64,000 nucleotides of DNA from Sva-07 sp038321235. Lineage in GTDB: Bacteria; Actinomycetota; Acidimicrobiia; Acidimicrobiales; Ilumatobacteraceae. The notes below the pieces were generated by a model. The model was not told where the DNA came from, ran no database searches, and saw only the letters and a list, made by a program, of their open reading frames with translations. This document shows positions 49,836-58,576 of this stretch, one piece after another (within the stretch, counting starts at the first letter, position 1; each line of letters begins with the position of its first letter). Position numbers and translations under genes: made by a program. The DNA lies in the NCBI GenBank assembly GCA_038321235.1, contig JBBQEU010000003.1, positions 1 to 64,000 on the forward strand. Direction: 5' to 3'.

Positions 49836-50486
49836 GTGGCAGGTGCCGAGCAGATATGGACGATTGTCGTTGGCGGCGGCAGCGGTCGCCGGTTCGGTAC
49901 CGCCAAGCAGTACGAGACCCTCGGAAACCTTCGGGTGATCGATCGTTCGGTCGCCACCGCCCGGCAGGTGTCCGACGGCGTGGTCGTCGTCGTGGCACCC
50001 CAAGACGCCGATCGGGAAGAAGCCGTCGCCGGTGGCGCCACCCGCAGTGAGTCGGTGCGTGCCGGTCTCGCCGCGGTTCCCCCAGAGGCCACGATCATCT
50101 GTGTGCACGACGCAGCGCGCCCGCTGGCGAGTGTCGATCTCTACCGGCGAGCGATCGCAGCGGTCAGTGCTGGCGCCGACGCAGCGATTCCGGCGCTCGC
50201 GGTGTCTGACACCATCAAGGTGGTCGCCGACGGCATTGTCGTCTCGACTCCCGACCGAGCGTCGCTCGTTGCGGTGCAGACGCCGCAGGCGTTCCGCGCT
50301 GGCGCCCTGCGCGACGCACATGCACACGGTGGGGACGCGACCGACGATGCAGCGCTCGTCGAAGGTCGCGGCGGCGTCGTCGTCGTCGTCGACGGCGAGA
50401 TCACGAACCGCAAGATCACCGTGCCCCACGACCTCGACTGGGCTCGCGGTCAGATCGCCGGGCAACTCGAGGAGGAACGATCATGA
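49836..50486 (+). CDS. ispD: 2-C-methyl-D-erythritol 4-phosphate cytidylyltransferase
   Basis: A 216-residue enzyme of the non-mevalonate isoprenoid pathway, joining CTP and MEP to give CDP-ME. The CTP-binding loop GGGSGRRFG precedes KQYETLGN; IICVHDAARPL and the loop with AVSDTIKVV and VQTPQAFR are conserved. The usual GxGxR loop begins AAGxG; here it is GGGSG, an acceptable variant. GTG 49836 is chosen; longer frames start in the CRP promoter region. It is coupled to ispF by an ATGA overlap. Confidence 0.9.
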   Translation: MAGAEQIWTIVVGGGSGRRFGTAKQYETLGNLRVIDRSVATARQVSDGVVVVVAPQDADREEAVAGGATRSESVRAGLAAVPPEATIICVHDAARPLASVDLYRRAIAAVSAGADAAIPALAVSDTIKVVADGIVVSTPDRASLVAVQTPQAFRAGALRDAHAHGGDATDDAALVEGRGGVVVVVDGEITNRKITVPHDLDWARGQIAGQLEEERS

Positions 50487-51004
50487 CGGTTCCCGATCTG
50501 CGTGTCGGTCAGGGATTCGATGTCCATCGGTTCAGCAGCGACCCCGCCAGGGTGATGGTGCTCGGCGGATGCCATTTCGACGGTGTCGGCGGCTTGGAGG
50601 GGCACAGCGATGCCGACGTCGTGGCCCACGCCTGTGCGGACGCGTTGCTCGGTGCGGCCGGTCTGGGCGATATCGGGGTGCACTTCCCCGACACTGATGA
50701 ACGCTGGCGCAACGCAGACTCGATGGCGTTGCTCCGGCACGTTGCCGCCATGCTCGCCGAGGACGGATGGCGGGTGTCGAACATCGATTGCGCCGTCGTG
50801 TGCGAGCGACCCAAAATCGCCCCGTACCGTGACGAGATGCAACGCAACCTCACCGCAGCGGTCGGCGCGCCGGTCACCGTGAAGGGCAACCGGGCCGAGC
50901 AACTCGGTGCCATCGGCCGTTCCGAGGGCGTCGTGTGCTTTGCCACGGCGTTGATCCACCGGTCTGTCAGCGAGCAGCGAATGTCGGACGAGTCGGGATC
51001 GTGA
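50483..51004 (+). CDS. ispF: 2-C-methyl-D-erythritol 2,4-cyclodiphosphate synthase
   Basis: A 173-residue enzyme making the cyclic diphosphate in the non-mevalonate pathway. Zinc ligands are in GFDVHRF (Asp, His) and the following GHSDADVVAHACADALLGA with the second His. IGVHFPDTDERW and the C-terminal KGNRAEQLGAIGRSEGV are signatures. It overlaps ispD by 4 nt and its stop overlaps the rlmB-like GTG (GTGA, 51001-51004), so the three genes are one operon. Length is normal. Confidence 0.94.
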   Translation: MTVPDLRVGQGFDVHRFSSDPARVMVLGGCHFDGVGGLEGHSDADVVAHACADALLGAAGLGDIGVHFPDTDERWRNADSMALLRHVAAMLAEDGWRVSNIDCAVVCERPKIAPYRDEMQRNLTAAVGAPVTVKGNRAEQLGAIGRSEGVVCFATALIHRSVSEQRMSDESGS

Positions 51005-51960
51005 GCGGTCGTCCGCCATCGGGTCGTCGCGGCTCGAGCCAACGCAACGCCCCGGGCGGCAAGCCGCAACGGGGAGGCGGCAAGCCGGCACCGAAGTCGT
51101 CTGGCCGACCCGGGGCGAACAGGTCGCCGAGCGGCGCGGCGCGAGGGCCAGCACGCCAAGGTGGTCCCGGTGGTCCCGCTGGTGCCGGTGGCGCCAAGGG
51201 TCTCGGTGGTCGCCAGATCGAGGGTCGCCAGGCGGTGCGCGAGCTGCTGATGGCCGAGCGCCGCAAGGTGCATGAGGTCTGGATCAGCGCCGAACTCGAG
51301 GGCGATGCAGGCGTGGCCGACATCGTCGAGATTGCAGCGGCGCGTCGTATCCCGTTGCTGCACGTGGCCCGCGCTCGACTCGAGCGCGAAGCCCGCAGCG
51401 AGGCTCCGCAGGGCGTGCTTGCGCACGCTGCAGAGCTTCCCGAGGCCGACCTCGGCGAGTTGTTGACCCCGCGTAGCGGCGCTGGTGCAATGCCGCCGTT
51501 CCTCGTGGCCGTCGATGGCGTCACCGATCCGGGCAACCTCGGCGCGATCATTCGAAGCTGTGAGGGCGCCGGTGTGAGTGGGGTGCTGCTTCCTCGGCAC
51601 CGCTCGGTCCACGTCACCCCCACCGTTGCCAAAGCCTCAGCGGGCGCCGTGGAATACGTTCCGATAGCACTCGTTCCCGGGCTTCCCGGCGCACTGAAAC
51701 AGCTCTCGGATCGTGGCATCTGGGTGGTCGGTCTCGATGACGGTGCCGATCGTTCGCTCTTTGAGATCGGCGCCCTGGCGACCGAGCCGATCTGCGTGGT
51801 GCTCGGTGCGGAAGGCGCGGGACTCTCGCGTCTCGTGAGGGAGCGGTGCGATTCGATCGTCAGCATCCCGATGGCTGGCCGTATCAGCTCGTTGAATGTG
51901 TCGAGCGCCACTGCGATCTCGTTGTACGAAGTCTCAAGGTTGCGCCGCGAAATGCCGTAA
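51001..51960 (+). CDS. rlmB: 23S rRNA 2'-O-methyltransferase RlmB-like (SpoU family)
   Basis: A 319-residue SPOUT methyltransferase. The first about 75 residues are a basic, Gly/Pro/Arg-rich disordered tail. The substrate-binding N-domain begins GRQIEGRQAVRELL. SpoU motifs follow in order: GNLGAIIRSCEGAG, VVLGAEGAGLSR and IPMAGRISSLNVSSATAISL, with the catalytic Arg in motif 1 and Ser/Asn in motif 3. RlmB methylates G2251 in the ribosomal P-loop. Position after ispD-ispF is standard in actinobacteria. GTG 51001 is chosen for the GTGA coupling. Confidence 0.85.
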   Translation: MSGRPPSGRRGSSQRNAPGGKPQRGGGKPAPKSSGRPGANRSPSGAARGPARQGGPGGPAGAGGAKGLGGRQIEGRQAVRELLMAERRKVHEVWISAELEGDAGVADIVEIAAARRIPLLHVARARLEREARSEAPQGVLAHAAELPEADLGELLTPRSGAGAMPPFLVAVDGVTDPGNLGAIIRSCEGAGVSGVLLPRHRSVHVTPTVAKASAGAVEYVPIALVPGLPGALKQLSDRGIWVVGLDDGADRSLFEIGALATEPICVVLGAEGAGLSRLVRERCDSIVSIPMAGRISSLNVSSATAISLYEVSRLRREMP

Positions 51961-51969
51961 GTTGACCAG

Positions 51970-53721
51970 ATGGGCGACGCGAGTTCGACTGCACTCACCG
52001 ACACGCTGCTCTCGGACGGACGGGCGTCGAGCGCCTTTGGACGTCGAGCGTTCCTGGCGGGAACCGCTGGCGCGGTCGCGGGCGCCACACTGCTGTCGGG
52101 CGTTGCGAGCGCCGTCGAGCCCGGCGCGAGCTTCTTCGAGGTCGTCGAGCAACGACGCCTCTGCGACACCCGCAGTCGGCCTGGGTCGCCTGACGGGTAC
52201 GGCTACCAGCGCCTCGGCGACAAGTGGATCCGCGTCGGCATCACCAGCCAGCCCGGTGTTCCCACCGACGCAGTTGCGGCAGTTCTCAGCGTCACCGCCG
52301 TGAGCCGTGGCGCCGGGTGGAACTTCGTCACCGTGTTCCCGGCGGGCGAACCGATGCCGGACACGTCGAGTCTCAACATGTCGGCGTTCGACGGTGCGGT
52401 TGCGAATCTGGTCATGATCAAGCTGGGTGGCGGTGGGGTCGATCTGATCTCGTTCGTGGGCTGCGATCTGATCGTCGACCTGATCGGCGTGTACCGGCCG
52501 ACGGCCGCCCCGGTCAAGTCCGGGCGTCTGTTCGCCTTCCCGTCGGCGGTGCGTGCGCTCGACACCCGGTCGGGACCCCAGCCTGGCGTCGGTTCGGTCT
52601 CGCGGGTCAACCTCAACGGCCTGGTTCCTGCTGATGCGACCGCCGTGGTGGGAACGTTGACAGCGGTGACCGCTGGCGTTCCAGGCTTCGTCACGGCGTT
52701 TCCCAGAGGGAGCGGCGTGCCCGACACGTCGAACCTGAACGTCGGCGCCGGTGAGACGCGAGCGGTCGGGGTGATCACCAGGCTCGGCTCGGACGGCGGG
52801 GCCGTCGGTGTGGATCTCTACAACTTCTGTGGCGCCCATCTCCTGTTCGACGTCGTCGGATACATGACCGGACCGAGCAGTAGGAGTTCGTCGGACGGCC
52901 TGTTCGTTCCGATCACGCCAACCCGGATGCTCGATACCCGACGCGAGCAGCTGCGGTCCTGGCACGGTGGCACCAAGCAGTTCGCCCTGCCGGCTCCGAT
53001 CAACACGCGGGCACAAGCCATCGCGATGAATCTCACGGTGACCAGCACCGTCGACGCCGGCTACTTCACGGTGTACGCCGCCCAGACCCCCCGGCGTGAG
53101 GTGTCGAACCTCAACGTCACCGGGTCGGGGCAGACGGTCGCCAACCATGCGATCTGTCGCATCAGCAACGTCGGGGTCGCGTGCTACTCCTACGGTGCGG
53201 CGCACATCATCTGCGACGTGATGGGCTGGTACACCGGGACTCCGGAATCGGCCGCGGTCGGGCCGCCGGTCAACCCGCCACCACCCGGCGGGCCGATCCC
53301 GTGGATCGTGCAGATTCCCCGGCTCGGCCTCACCCATGCAGTCCTCGACGGTGACGCGAAGCGAGTCGTCGATTCTGGCAACACGTGGCACTGGTCCGGT
53401 ACCGGCCTGGTGGGCCAGGGCGCCAACTCCGTGATTTTCGGGCACCGTACCGAAGCCGGCGGCCCATATCGCAACCAGCATCTGATCCAAGGTGGCGACG
53501 AACTGATCATTTCCACCGCCGACCAGCGTCGCTATACCTACCGCATGGTGGCTGAGTACATCACGAGCAAGTACGCCAACGACATCCTCGCCGGTACGAG
53601 GCGGATCGGTGGCGAAACCGTGTCGTTGGTGTCGTGTTCGAAGACGAACCGCTTGCCGACCAGCCTCGAGTACCGGTTGATCACGACGTTCGCGTTCGTT
53701 CGCTGGGACGACGTCGGCTGA
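51970..53721 (+). CDS. Tat-exported protein with three beta-repeat domains and a C-terminal sortase domain
   Basis: A 583-residue protein. A twin-arginine signal (GRRAFLAGTAGAVAGATLLSG, shown in part) lies at about 24-44. Three repeats of about 115-125 residues follow (about 50-178, 185-308, 315-428), each with a DTR block, a SLNM/SNLNV block and an end of the form C.L..D..GY. The C-terminus (about 440-583) is a sortase: His in IFGHRTEAGG, Cys in VSLVSCSK and Arg in LEYRLIT form the catalytic triad. A Pro-rich linker (PPVNPPPPGG) joins them. The repeats may bind surface polymers; sortases link proteins to the cell wall. ATG follows the rlmB stop by 9 nt. The architecture is unfamiliar to me. 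Confidence 0.72.
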   Translation: MGDASSTALTDTLLSDGRASSAFGRRAFLAGTAGAVAGATLLSGVASAVEPGASFFEVVEQRRLCDTRSRPGSPDGYGYQRLGDKWIRVGITSQPGVPTDAVAAVLSVTAVSRGAGWNFVTVFPAGEPMPDTSSLNMSAFDGAVANLVMIKLGGGGVDLISFVGCDLIVDLIGVYRPTAAPVKSGRLFAFPSAVRALDTRSGPQPGVGSVSRVNLNGLVPADATAVVGTLTAVTAGVPGFVTAFPRGSGVPDTSNLNVGAGETRAVGVITRLGSDGGAVGVDLYNFCGAHLLFDVVGYMTGPSSRSSSDGLFVPITPTRMLDTRREQLRSWHGGTKQFALPAPINTRAQAIAMNLTVTSTVDAGYFTVYAAQTPRREVSNLNVTGSGQTVANHAICRISNVGVACYSYGAAHIICDVMGWYTGTPESAAVGPPVNPPPPGGPIPWIVQIPRLGLTHAVLDGDAKRVVDSGNTWHWSGTGLVGQGANSVIFGHRTEAGGPYRNQHLIQGGDELIISTADQRRYTYRMVAEYITSKYANDILAGTRRIGGETVSLVSCSKTNRLPTSLEYRLITTFAFVRWDDVG

Positions 53722-53767
53722 CGTAGCGGAACCGCCCGGCGTCTGTCGGCATCCTCGTACCGTCACG

Positions 53768-53773
53768 TATCCT
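53768..53773 (+). promoter_or_regulatory. -10 box TATCCT upstream of tRNA-Thr
   Basis: TATCCT lies 13 nt before the mature tRNA 5' end, the usual distance for a tRNA promoter in this kind of genome. Confidence 0.4.
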
Positions 53774-53786
53774 GTGCCGCAACCAT

Positions 53787-53862
53787 GCCGGGTTAGCTCA
53801 TTTGGTAGAGCACTGGTTTTGTAAACCAGATGTAGCGAGTTCGATCCTCGCACCCGGCTCCA
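53787..53862 (+). tRNA. tRNA-Thr (anticodon TGT)
   Basis: Acceptor GCCGGGT/ACCCGGC, anticodon stem CTGGT/ACCAG around TTTGTAA, T arm GCGAG/CTCGC and D arm GCTC/GAGC all pair. The discriminator T and an encoded CCA end the gene at 53862. The anticodon TGT reads ACA/ACG codons of Thr. Confidence 0.95.
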
Positions 53863-54377
53863 AGATCACCCCAGTGCAATGTCAATCAGCGCCACAGGGA
53901 TCACCGGAACCCATGGCGACCGCCTTGCACCGGTCCTGCACTACCGCTCGAACGTTGAATACCCGACTGTCCGGATGACGATCCGAGTCCGAGACGTCTC
54001 CCGGATCATCGCAAGCTGATCGAGGGCATCGATTCGCCCATCGATCACGACACACTCGGTGCAGCAGGCGAACTCGACATCGTGATGTCCATCGGTGCGC
54101 TGTATCGATCCGATCCGTGCTTCGTCGTTCCCGATCAGTTCATGCACGCAGTGCGCTCGCTCACGATCCTCGGCGACACCTGGTGCCGGGCAGCTCCGTC
54201 CGGGATGTGGCAGCGACGGGCAGCGGCCGTCGCTTTCGTCGATCACACCGCAGCGAAACCCGACTCCTCGGAGGAGTCAACCGACTCTGTTCGACCTTGC
54301 CAGTCCCAACAGAGCCAAGCTCTCAGGCGGGGCCAACGCTGCACAGCGACGTTGCCGGGTTGCCGACGCCTTCAGGC
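53863..54377. other. About 500 bp without a convincing gene
   Basis: Only short overlapping frames on both strands are found (for example 53941-54246 minus and 54082-54477 plus), with no domain and poor codon pattern. The stretch may hold remnants of a decayed locus, as suggested by the truncated PPOX piece next to it. Confidence 0.4.
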
Positions 54378-54542
54378 TCAGGTCGTTGCTGGACGTAGCG
54401 CGTCCAATTGGGCTTCGAGGTCGGCGATGCGGTCGCGGAGGGGCTGGACAGCAGCGTCGATCTGGGCGGTGGTGTAGCGCGGTGTGATGTACTTCGGGCA
54501 GTTCCATGAGGTCGCGGCGACGTCGATCGTGATCGCGCAGCG
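54378..54542 (-). pseudogene. C-terminal remnant of a pyridoxamine-phosphate-oxidase-family gene
   Basis: A 54-codon minus-strand fragment runs from just after a TGA (54543-54545) to its own TGA at 54378. It encodes WNCPKYITPRYTTAQIDAAV then LRDRIADLEAQLDALRP. WNCPQ.I.PRY followed by an acidic coiled tail is the conserved C-terminus of PPOX-family FMN-binding proteins. No start codon precedes it and the rest of the gene is absent, so it is a decayed piece or a frameshifted gene. Identification rests on the short motif. Confidence 0.55.
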
Positions 54543-54649
54543 TCAGCGGGACAGCATGCTGCCATCCGTTTCGCGGGCGCAGCTCATGGGTACCGAACCA
54601 TCAGCTTCGAAGCATCGAGATGTTGCTCCGCACAGCTCGAGGGAGACGA

Positions 54650-55420
54650 ATGAACGCCGAGAATCAGATCGGTTCGTGCAGGGAGCGGGAAGTCGCGTCG
54701 CCCGGCCACACCGCAACTGCTCGCACGTCGCGTCGCGCGTTGAACGCTCGTTACAGCCGCGCGGACGGCAACGACGTGGAGATGGGGCACGTCCAGCGCC
54801 CGGTGTGGCGCGGTCGTGTCCATCTCATCGCCCTGGCGGTGGCGTTGCCGGCGATGGTCGTGCTGCTCGTGTATACCGACGGAACGGCATGGCTCCGGAT
54901 CGGGATCGCTGTCTATGCGCTCGGCTTGTGCTCGATGCTGTTGGTTTCGGTGATCTATCACCGTTGGGTCCATGGTTTGCGGTCCAGATCGATGTGGCGG
55001 CGAGCCGACCACGCCATGATCTTCGCCGCGATCGCTGGTTCGGCGACTCCGGTCGTCATGTGGGCGATGCCGGGTGTCGCGGGCGTCGTGCTCGTCAGCG
55101 CGATCTGGTCGGTTGCGGTCATCGGAGCCGGCTTCAAGCTCGCTCGCTGGTCGCGCGGGGACTGGGCGGGAACAGTGATGTATGCGGTCGCCAGTGCCCT
55201 GGGCGCGGTCGCAGTTCCGTCCCTGTGGGTCCGGTACGGGGCGGGTCCCGCTCTCCTCGTCGTCGCTGGTGGACTCATCTATCTGTTCGGTGCCGCGTGT
55301 TTCGCTCGGAACTGGCCCACGCTGCGACCGTCGGTGTTCTCGTTCCATGAGGTGTGGCACGTGTTCACCGCCGTTGCTGCCGTGCTTCACTTCACCGCGA
55401 TCTGGATGCTGGCGACCTGA
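54650..55420 (+). CDS. Hemolysin III/YqfA-family membrane protein (PAQR-like)
   Basis: About 256 residues. After a polar head, about seven membrane segments follow. Family signs are the YHR in LVSVIYHRW, the DHAMIF in RRADHAMIFAAIAGSATP, and FHEVWHVFTAVAA near the C-terminus; the His/Asp residues form the zinc site of hemolysin III/PAQR proteins. ATG 54650 is chosen because GAGGGAG lies 4 nt before it, one of the clear Shine-Dalgarno sites here. A GTG/TTG start 30 nt upstream is possible. Function in bacteria is poorly known. Confidence 0.8.
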   Translation: MNAENQIGSCREREVASPGHTATARTSRRALNARYSRADGNDVEMGHVQRPVWRGRVHLIALAVALPAMVVLLVYTDGTAWLRIGIAVYALGLCSMLLVSVIYHRWVHGLRSRSMWRRADHAMIFAAIAGSATPVVMWAMPGVAGVVLVSAIWSVAVIGAGFKLARWSRGDWAGTVMYAVASALGAVAVPSLWVRYGAGPALLVVAGGLIYLFGAACFARNWPTLRPSVFSFHEVWHVFTAVAAVLHFTAIWMLAT

Positions 55421-55479
55421 GCGGCGAACCGTATGGTTCGCACCGTCGCTGGCAACGTGCTCGCCGGCCGGCGTCCGCG

Positions 55480-55821
55480 CTATTCGCTTGGTGCGTCAGG
55501 ATCGGTCACGCTCAACCCGAATGTCGACTCCAGTTTGGTGATCGCAAGGAGTCTGGTCACCGACTTGGACGCGTTGCGTATCACGACCGTTCCGCCGGCT
55601 CCTGCGACTCGGTCGGCGAGTCCGAGGAGGACTCGGAGGCCACTCGAATCGATGAAAGTGACACGTGCAAGGTCGACCTCGACGGGGTTGGCCGCAGGTA
55701 CGTCCTTGAACGCGTCGCTCAACCGCCCGGCGGTGAGGGCGTCGAGCTGGCCTGCCACCGTCCAACCGTTCGGCAACTGCGCAACGTCGATTCGTTCTCG
55801 GCTGGGCTGTGCGGCGTCCAT
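55480..55821 (-). CDS. STAS-domain anti-sigma factor antagonist (RsbV-like)
   Basis: A 113-residue STAS protein. FIDSSGLRVLLGLADR contains the conserved serine (D-S-S-G-L) phosphorylated by the partner kinase. LDALTAGRLSDAF and VEVDLARVTF match the family. It lies 4 nt downstream of the RsbW-like gene, and a SpoIIE-type phosphatase is encoded divergently. Unphosphorylated STAS protein would bind the kinase and release a sigma factor or other target. No sigma factor gene adjoins the module. Confidence 0.88.
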   Translation of the reverse strand: MDAAQPSRERIDVAQLPNGWTVAGQLDALTAGRLSDAFKDVPAANPVEVDLARVTFIDSSGLRVLLGLADRVAGAGGTVVIRNASKSVTRLLAITKLESTFGLSVTDPDAPSE

Positions 55822-55825
55822 GTTC

Positions 55826-56233
55826 TCACAGGGTGATCGGAAAGCGACACGAGGCCGCCACTGAACGGCCGGTGACCTGATAGCGGAGATCGGTGCTCAC
55901 GGCCCTGACGATGCCGATCCCGTGGCCTGTTGGCCCGTTCGGGTCTGCGGACTCCCATGCTGCGGGGTCGTCGGGGGCGCCAGCCGCCAGCGTGGACGTC
56001 ACCGACATCATCACCCGGTGCAGATCGCGGTCCAGTTCGACCGTGACCGGATCGCCTGATCCGTGGCGGACCCCGTTCGTCGTCAGCTCGCTGACTGCGA
56101 GTTCGACGTCACTGACCCCATCCTGTCGGACCGGCGGGGGCAAATTCAGAGCGCTGCGCACGAATTCCCGTGCAAGCCTCACGGAGGCAAACTCCGAGGG
56201 GAACGTCCGCGTCCGGTCGGAACGTGAGGCCAT
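55826..56233 (-). CDS. Anti-sigma factor serine kinase (RsbW/HATPase_c_2)
   Basis: A 135-residue GHKL ATPase. VELAVSELTTNGVRHG is the N-box (Glu and Asn bind Mg-ATP), and ESADPNGPTGHGIGIVRAVS carries the G-box (GHGIGI). The short length without a His-phosphorylation domain is typical of RsbW/SpoIIAB kinases. ATG 56233 follows GGAGGT by about 12 nt. It should phosphorylate the STAS protein encoded next and bind an unseen sigma factor or another target. The phosphatase gene is divergent. Confidence 0.85.
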   Translation of the reverse strand: MASRSDRTRTFPSEFASVRLAREFVRSALNLPPPVRQDGVSDVELAVSELTTNGVRHGSGDPVTVELDRDLHRVMMSVTSTLAAGAPDDPAAWESADPNGPTGHGIGIVRAVSTDLRYQVTGRSVAASCRFPITL

Positions 56234-56340
56234 GGCACGGCGATTACCTCCATACCGCGCGTGTCAAACCAATTCGCGTTCTGCTCTGACGATCGGGGCC
56301 GACGCTCGCAGTAGCTTCTGCGCATGACTCGAGGGGGCTC

Positions 56341-58464
56341 ATGACATCTCCGGACGATCGTCGCAACCCGACCGTGGACTCGCGCGCGGTGCTGGACACG
56401 CTGGCGCGCGCTGTGGTCGTGACCGACGCGGACGGACGGATCGTGCTCTGGAACCGAGCGTCGCAGGGCCTGTACGGGTGGGCAGAGCATGAAGTGCTGG
56501 GCAGGTCGGTCCTCGAGATACTGGCGCCGGTCGGTGACCTGGCCCGCAACCGTCACGATCTCGAGTCGGTTGCGAGCGGAACGGCGATGACTGGCGATCG
56601 GCTCGTGAAGCGTCGCGATGGTCAGGCGGTGAGGGTGAACACCTACACCGCAGCAATGGTGGACGACATCGGAAACACCGTTGCGATCGTCGGGTCGTCC
56701 GAGGACGTCGGCGAATTGCGACTGGCCGACCAGAAGGCCCGTGACCTGTTCGACCACTTCCGCTTGGCCCTGGAGGCCGGAGGGCTCGGCACATGGCGGT
56801 GGGACATGGCATCGGGCGACACGGTGTGGGACGAACGGCTCGAGTCGCTGTTCGGACTCCCACCGGGCGGCTTCGACGGCAGTTTCGACAGCTATGTATC
56901 GCTGTTGCACCCGGACGACCGCGAGGACGTGCTGCGCAATGTCTCAGAGGCTGTCGAGTCCAAGTCGATCTACCGCGTCGAGCATCGAGTGGTCTGGCCC
57001 GACGGATCGGTCCACTGGATTGCCGGGGCTGGCGGCGTCACCCTCGATGAGCATGGTGCCGTCACCGGCACGGTCGGGTGCACGATGGATGTCACCGATC
57101 GCGTCGAACAAGAGTTGGACCGGCAGCGACTCGCCGACGTCGCGACAGAAGCGGCCGCCAGCGAGCGTCTGCAGCGAGAGCGCCTCGAGTTCCTGGCCTC
57201 GATCAACGAAGCGTTGAACGCTTCGTCGTCCATCCGCGAGGTGATGGTGAACGTGACCCGACGAGCGGTGCCACGCCTCGGCGATTGGTGCACCATCCAC
57301 GTGCTGGCCGAGGATGGCAGCTCCGCGCCCGAGGTCGAGGTTGCCCATGTCGATCCAGCGATGGTCAGGTATGCGAGCGAACTGCAGGATCGGTACCCAT
57401 ACGACCCGGAGGCGCCGAGGGGGGTTCCTGCCGTGATCCGCAGTGGGGTCACCGAGTTCTACCCCGAGATCTCTGACGACGTGATCGCAACCATGGACCT
57501 CGTCGACGAAGCCCGCGAACTCGTCGCCGAACTCGACCTTCGCTCGGCGATCACCGTGGCGATGAACAAACGTGGAACCATTGTCGGCGCGCTCCAGTTC
57601 ATCGCGACGACCCCATCACGGCGGTATACCGCCGACGATGTCGCGTTGGCCGAAACAGTTGCCGGTCGCGTTGCGTCGAGCATCGAGAACCTGCGCCTCC
57701 ACGAACGCGAGCGCGAGATCGCGCACACTCTGCAACGCAGCCTGCTGCCCTCATCCTTGCCCGAGGTGGCGGGCATCGAGATCGCGGTGCGGTACTGGCC
57801 GCACGGACAGGCCAGCGAGGTCGGCGGTGACTTCTATGACCTGTTCGCACTCGAGGAGGCTGGACGCTTCGCACTGGTCCTGGGCGACGTCTGCGGGACC
57901 GGTCCGGCCGCCGCGGCCCTCACCGGCCTTGCGAGACACACCATCCGTGACAGCGCCTGGCACGGCGACACGGACGCCGACGTGCTCGCTGCACTGAATC
58001 GCGCCGTTCGGCGATCCGAAAACGACACGTTCCTCACCTGCGTGTACGCCACGATCGATACAACCCACGAGGCGGTCAACCTCACCGTCTCCTACGGCGG
58101 CCACCCATTGGCGATTCATGTCGGACCGGACGGGCCATCCAGCCTTGGGGTGCCTGGCACACTGCTCGGACCGTTCAACCACATCGACATCTGTCCGACC
58201 GAGGTGACACTGTCCGCCGGCGATGTCGTGGTGTTCCACACCGACGGGGCGACGGACGTGCCGTCACCGCACGACCTCGACGAAACCGAATGGGCGGATC
58301 TCGTCAACGCCGCAGTCGAGCCAGGTGGCACGGCCGACGACATTGCGCGCCGCATCCAGGATGCGCTGCAACTCATACTTCCTTTCGACTCCCGCAAGGA
58401 CGACATCGCCCTGTTGGTCCTCGCGGTTCCTGTCTGCCCCGACCGAAGTCCGCGCGGATCGTGA
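56341..58464 (+). CDS. PAS-PAS-GAF-SpoIIE (PP2C) phosphatase, RsbU-like
   Basis: A 707-residue sensor phosphatase. PAS 1 (about 15-125) opens ARAVVVTDADGRIVLWNRAS; PAS 2 (about 140-255) has the PAC motif GCTMDVTDR. A short coiled linker (about 255-285) leads to a GAF domain (about 290-465). The SpoIIE phosphatase (about 475-700) begins LQRSLLPSSLPEVAGIEIA, then has EVGGDFYDLF and LVLGDVCGTG (metal-binding Asp) and DDIALLVL at the end. It has no membrane segment, so it senses an internal signal. It should dephosphorylate the STAS protein encoded divergently. GAGGGGG lies 5 nt before the ATG. Confidence 0.9.
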   Translation: MTSPDDRRNPTVDSRAVLDTLARAVVVTDADGRIVLWNRASQGLYGWAEHEVLGRSVLEILAPVGDLARNRHDLESVASGTAMTGDRLVKRRDGQAVRVNTYTAAMVDDIGNTVAIVGSSEDVGELRLADQKARDLFDHFRLALEAGGLGTWRWDMASGDTVWDERLESLFGLPPGGFDGSFDSYVSLLHPDDREDVLRNVSEAVESKSIYRVEHRVVWPDGSVHWIAGAGGVTLDEHGAVTGTVGCTMDVTDRVEQELDRQRLADVATEAAASERLQRERLEFLASINEALNASSSIREVMVNVTRRAVPRLGDWCTIHVLAEDGSSAPEVEVAHVDPAMVRYASELQDRYPYDPEAPRGVPAVIRSGVTEFYPEISDDVIATMDLVDEARELVAELDLRSAITVAMNKRGTIVGALQFIATTPSRRYTADDVALAETVAGRVASSIENLRLHEREREIAHTLQRSLLPSSLPEVAGIEIAVRYWPHGQASEVGGDFYDLFALEEAGRFALVLGDVCGTGPAAAALTGLARHTIRDSAWHGDTDADVLAALNRAVRRSENDTFLTCVYATIDTTHEAVNLTVSYGGHPLAIHVGPDGPSSLGVPGTLLGPFNHIDICPTEVTLSAGDVVVFHTDGATDVPSPHDLDETEWADLVNAAVEPGGTADDIARRIQDALQLILPFDSRKDDIALLVLAVPVCPDRSPRGS

Positions 58465-58576
58465 AGTCTCGGGCTCCAACGGGCAGTCGTCGTCTGACGA
58501 TGCAAGTGGGTGGAGACCGTTGTCCTCGAAATCGCTCAGGTCACGTCGCTCGTCCGCTGTCTGTCATTCCTGCGGG

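Noticed and set aside
54082..54477. 131-codon plus-strand frame after tRNA-Thr
   Set aside because: Two plus-strand frames overlap here with equal length, neither has a domain or good codon pattern, and the minus strand carries a recognisable PPOX fragment.
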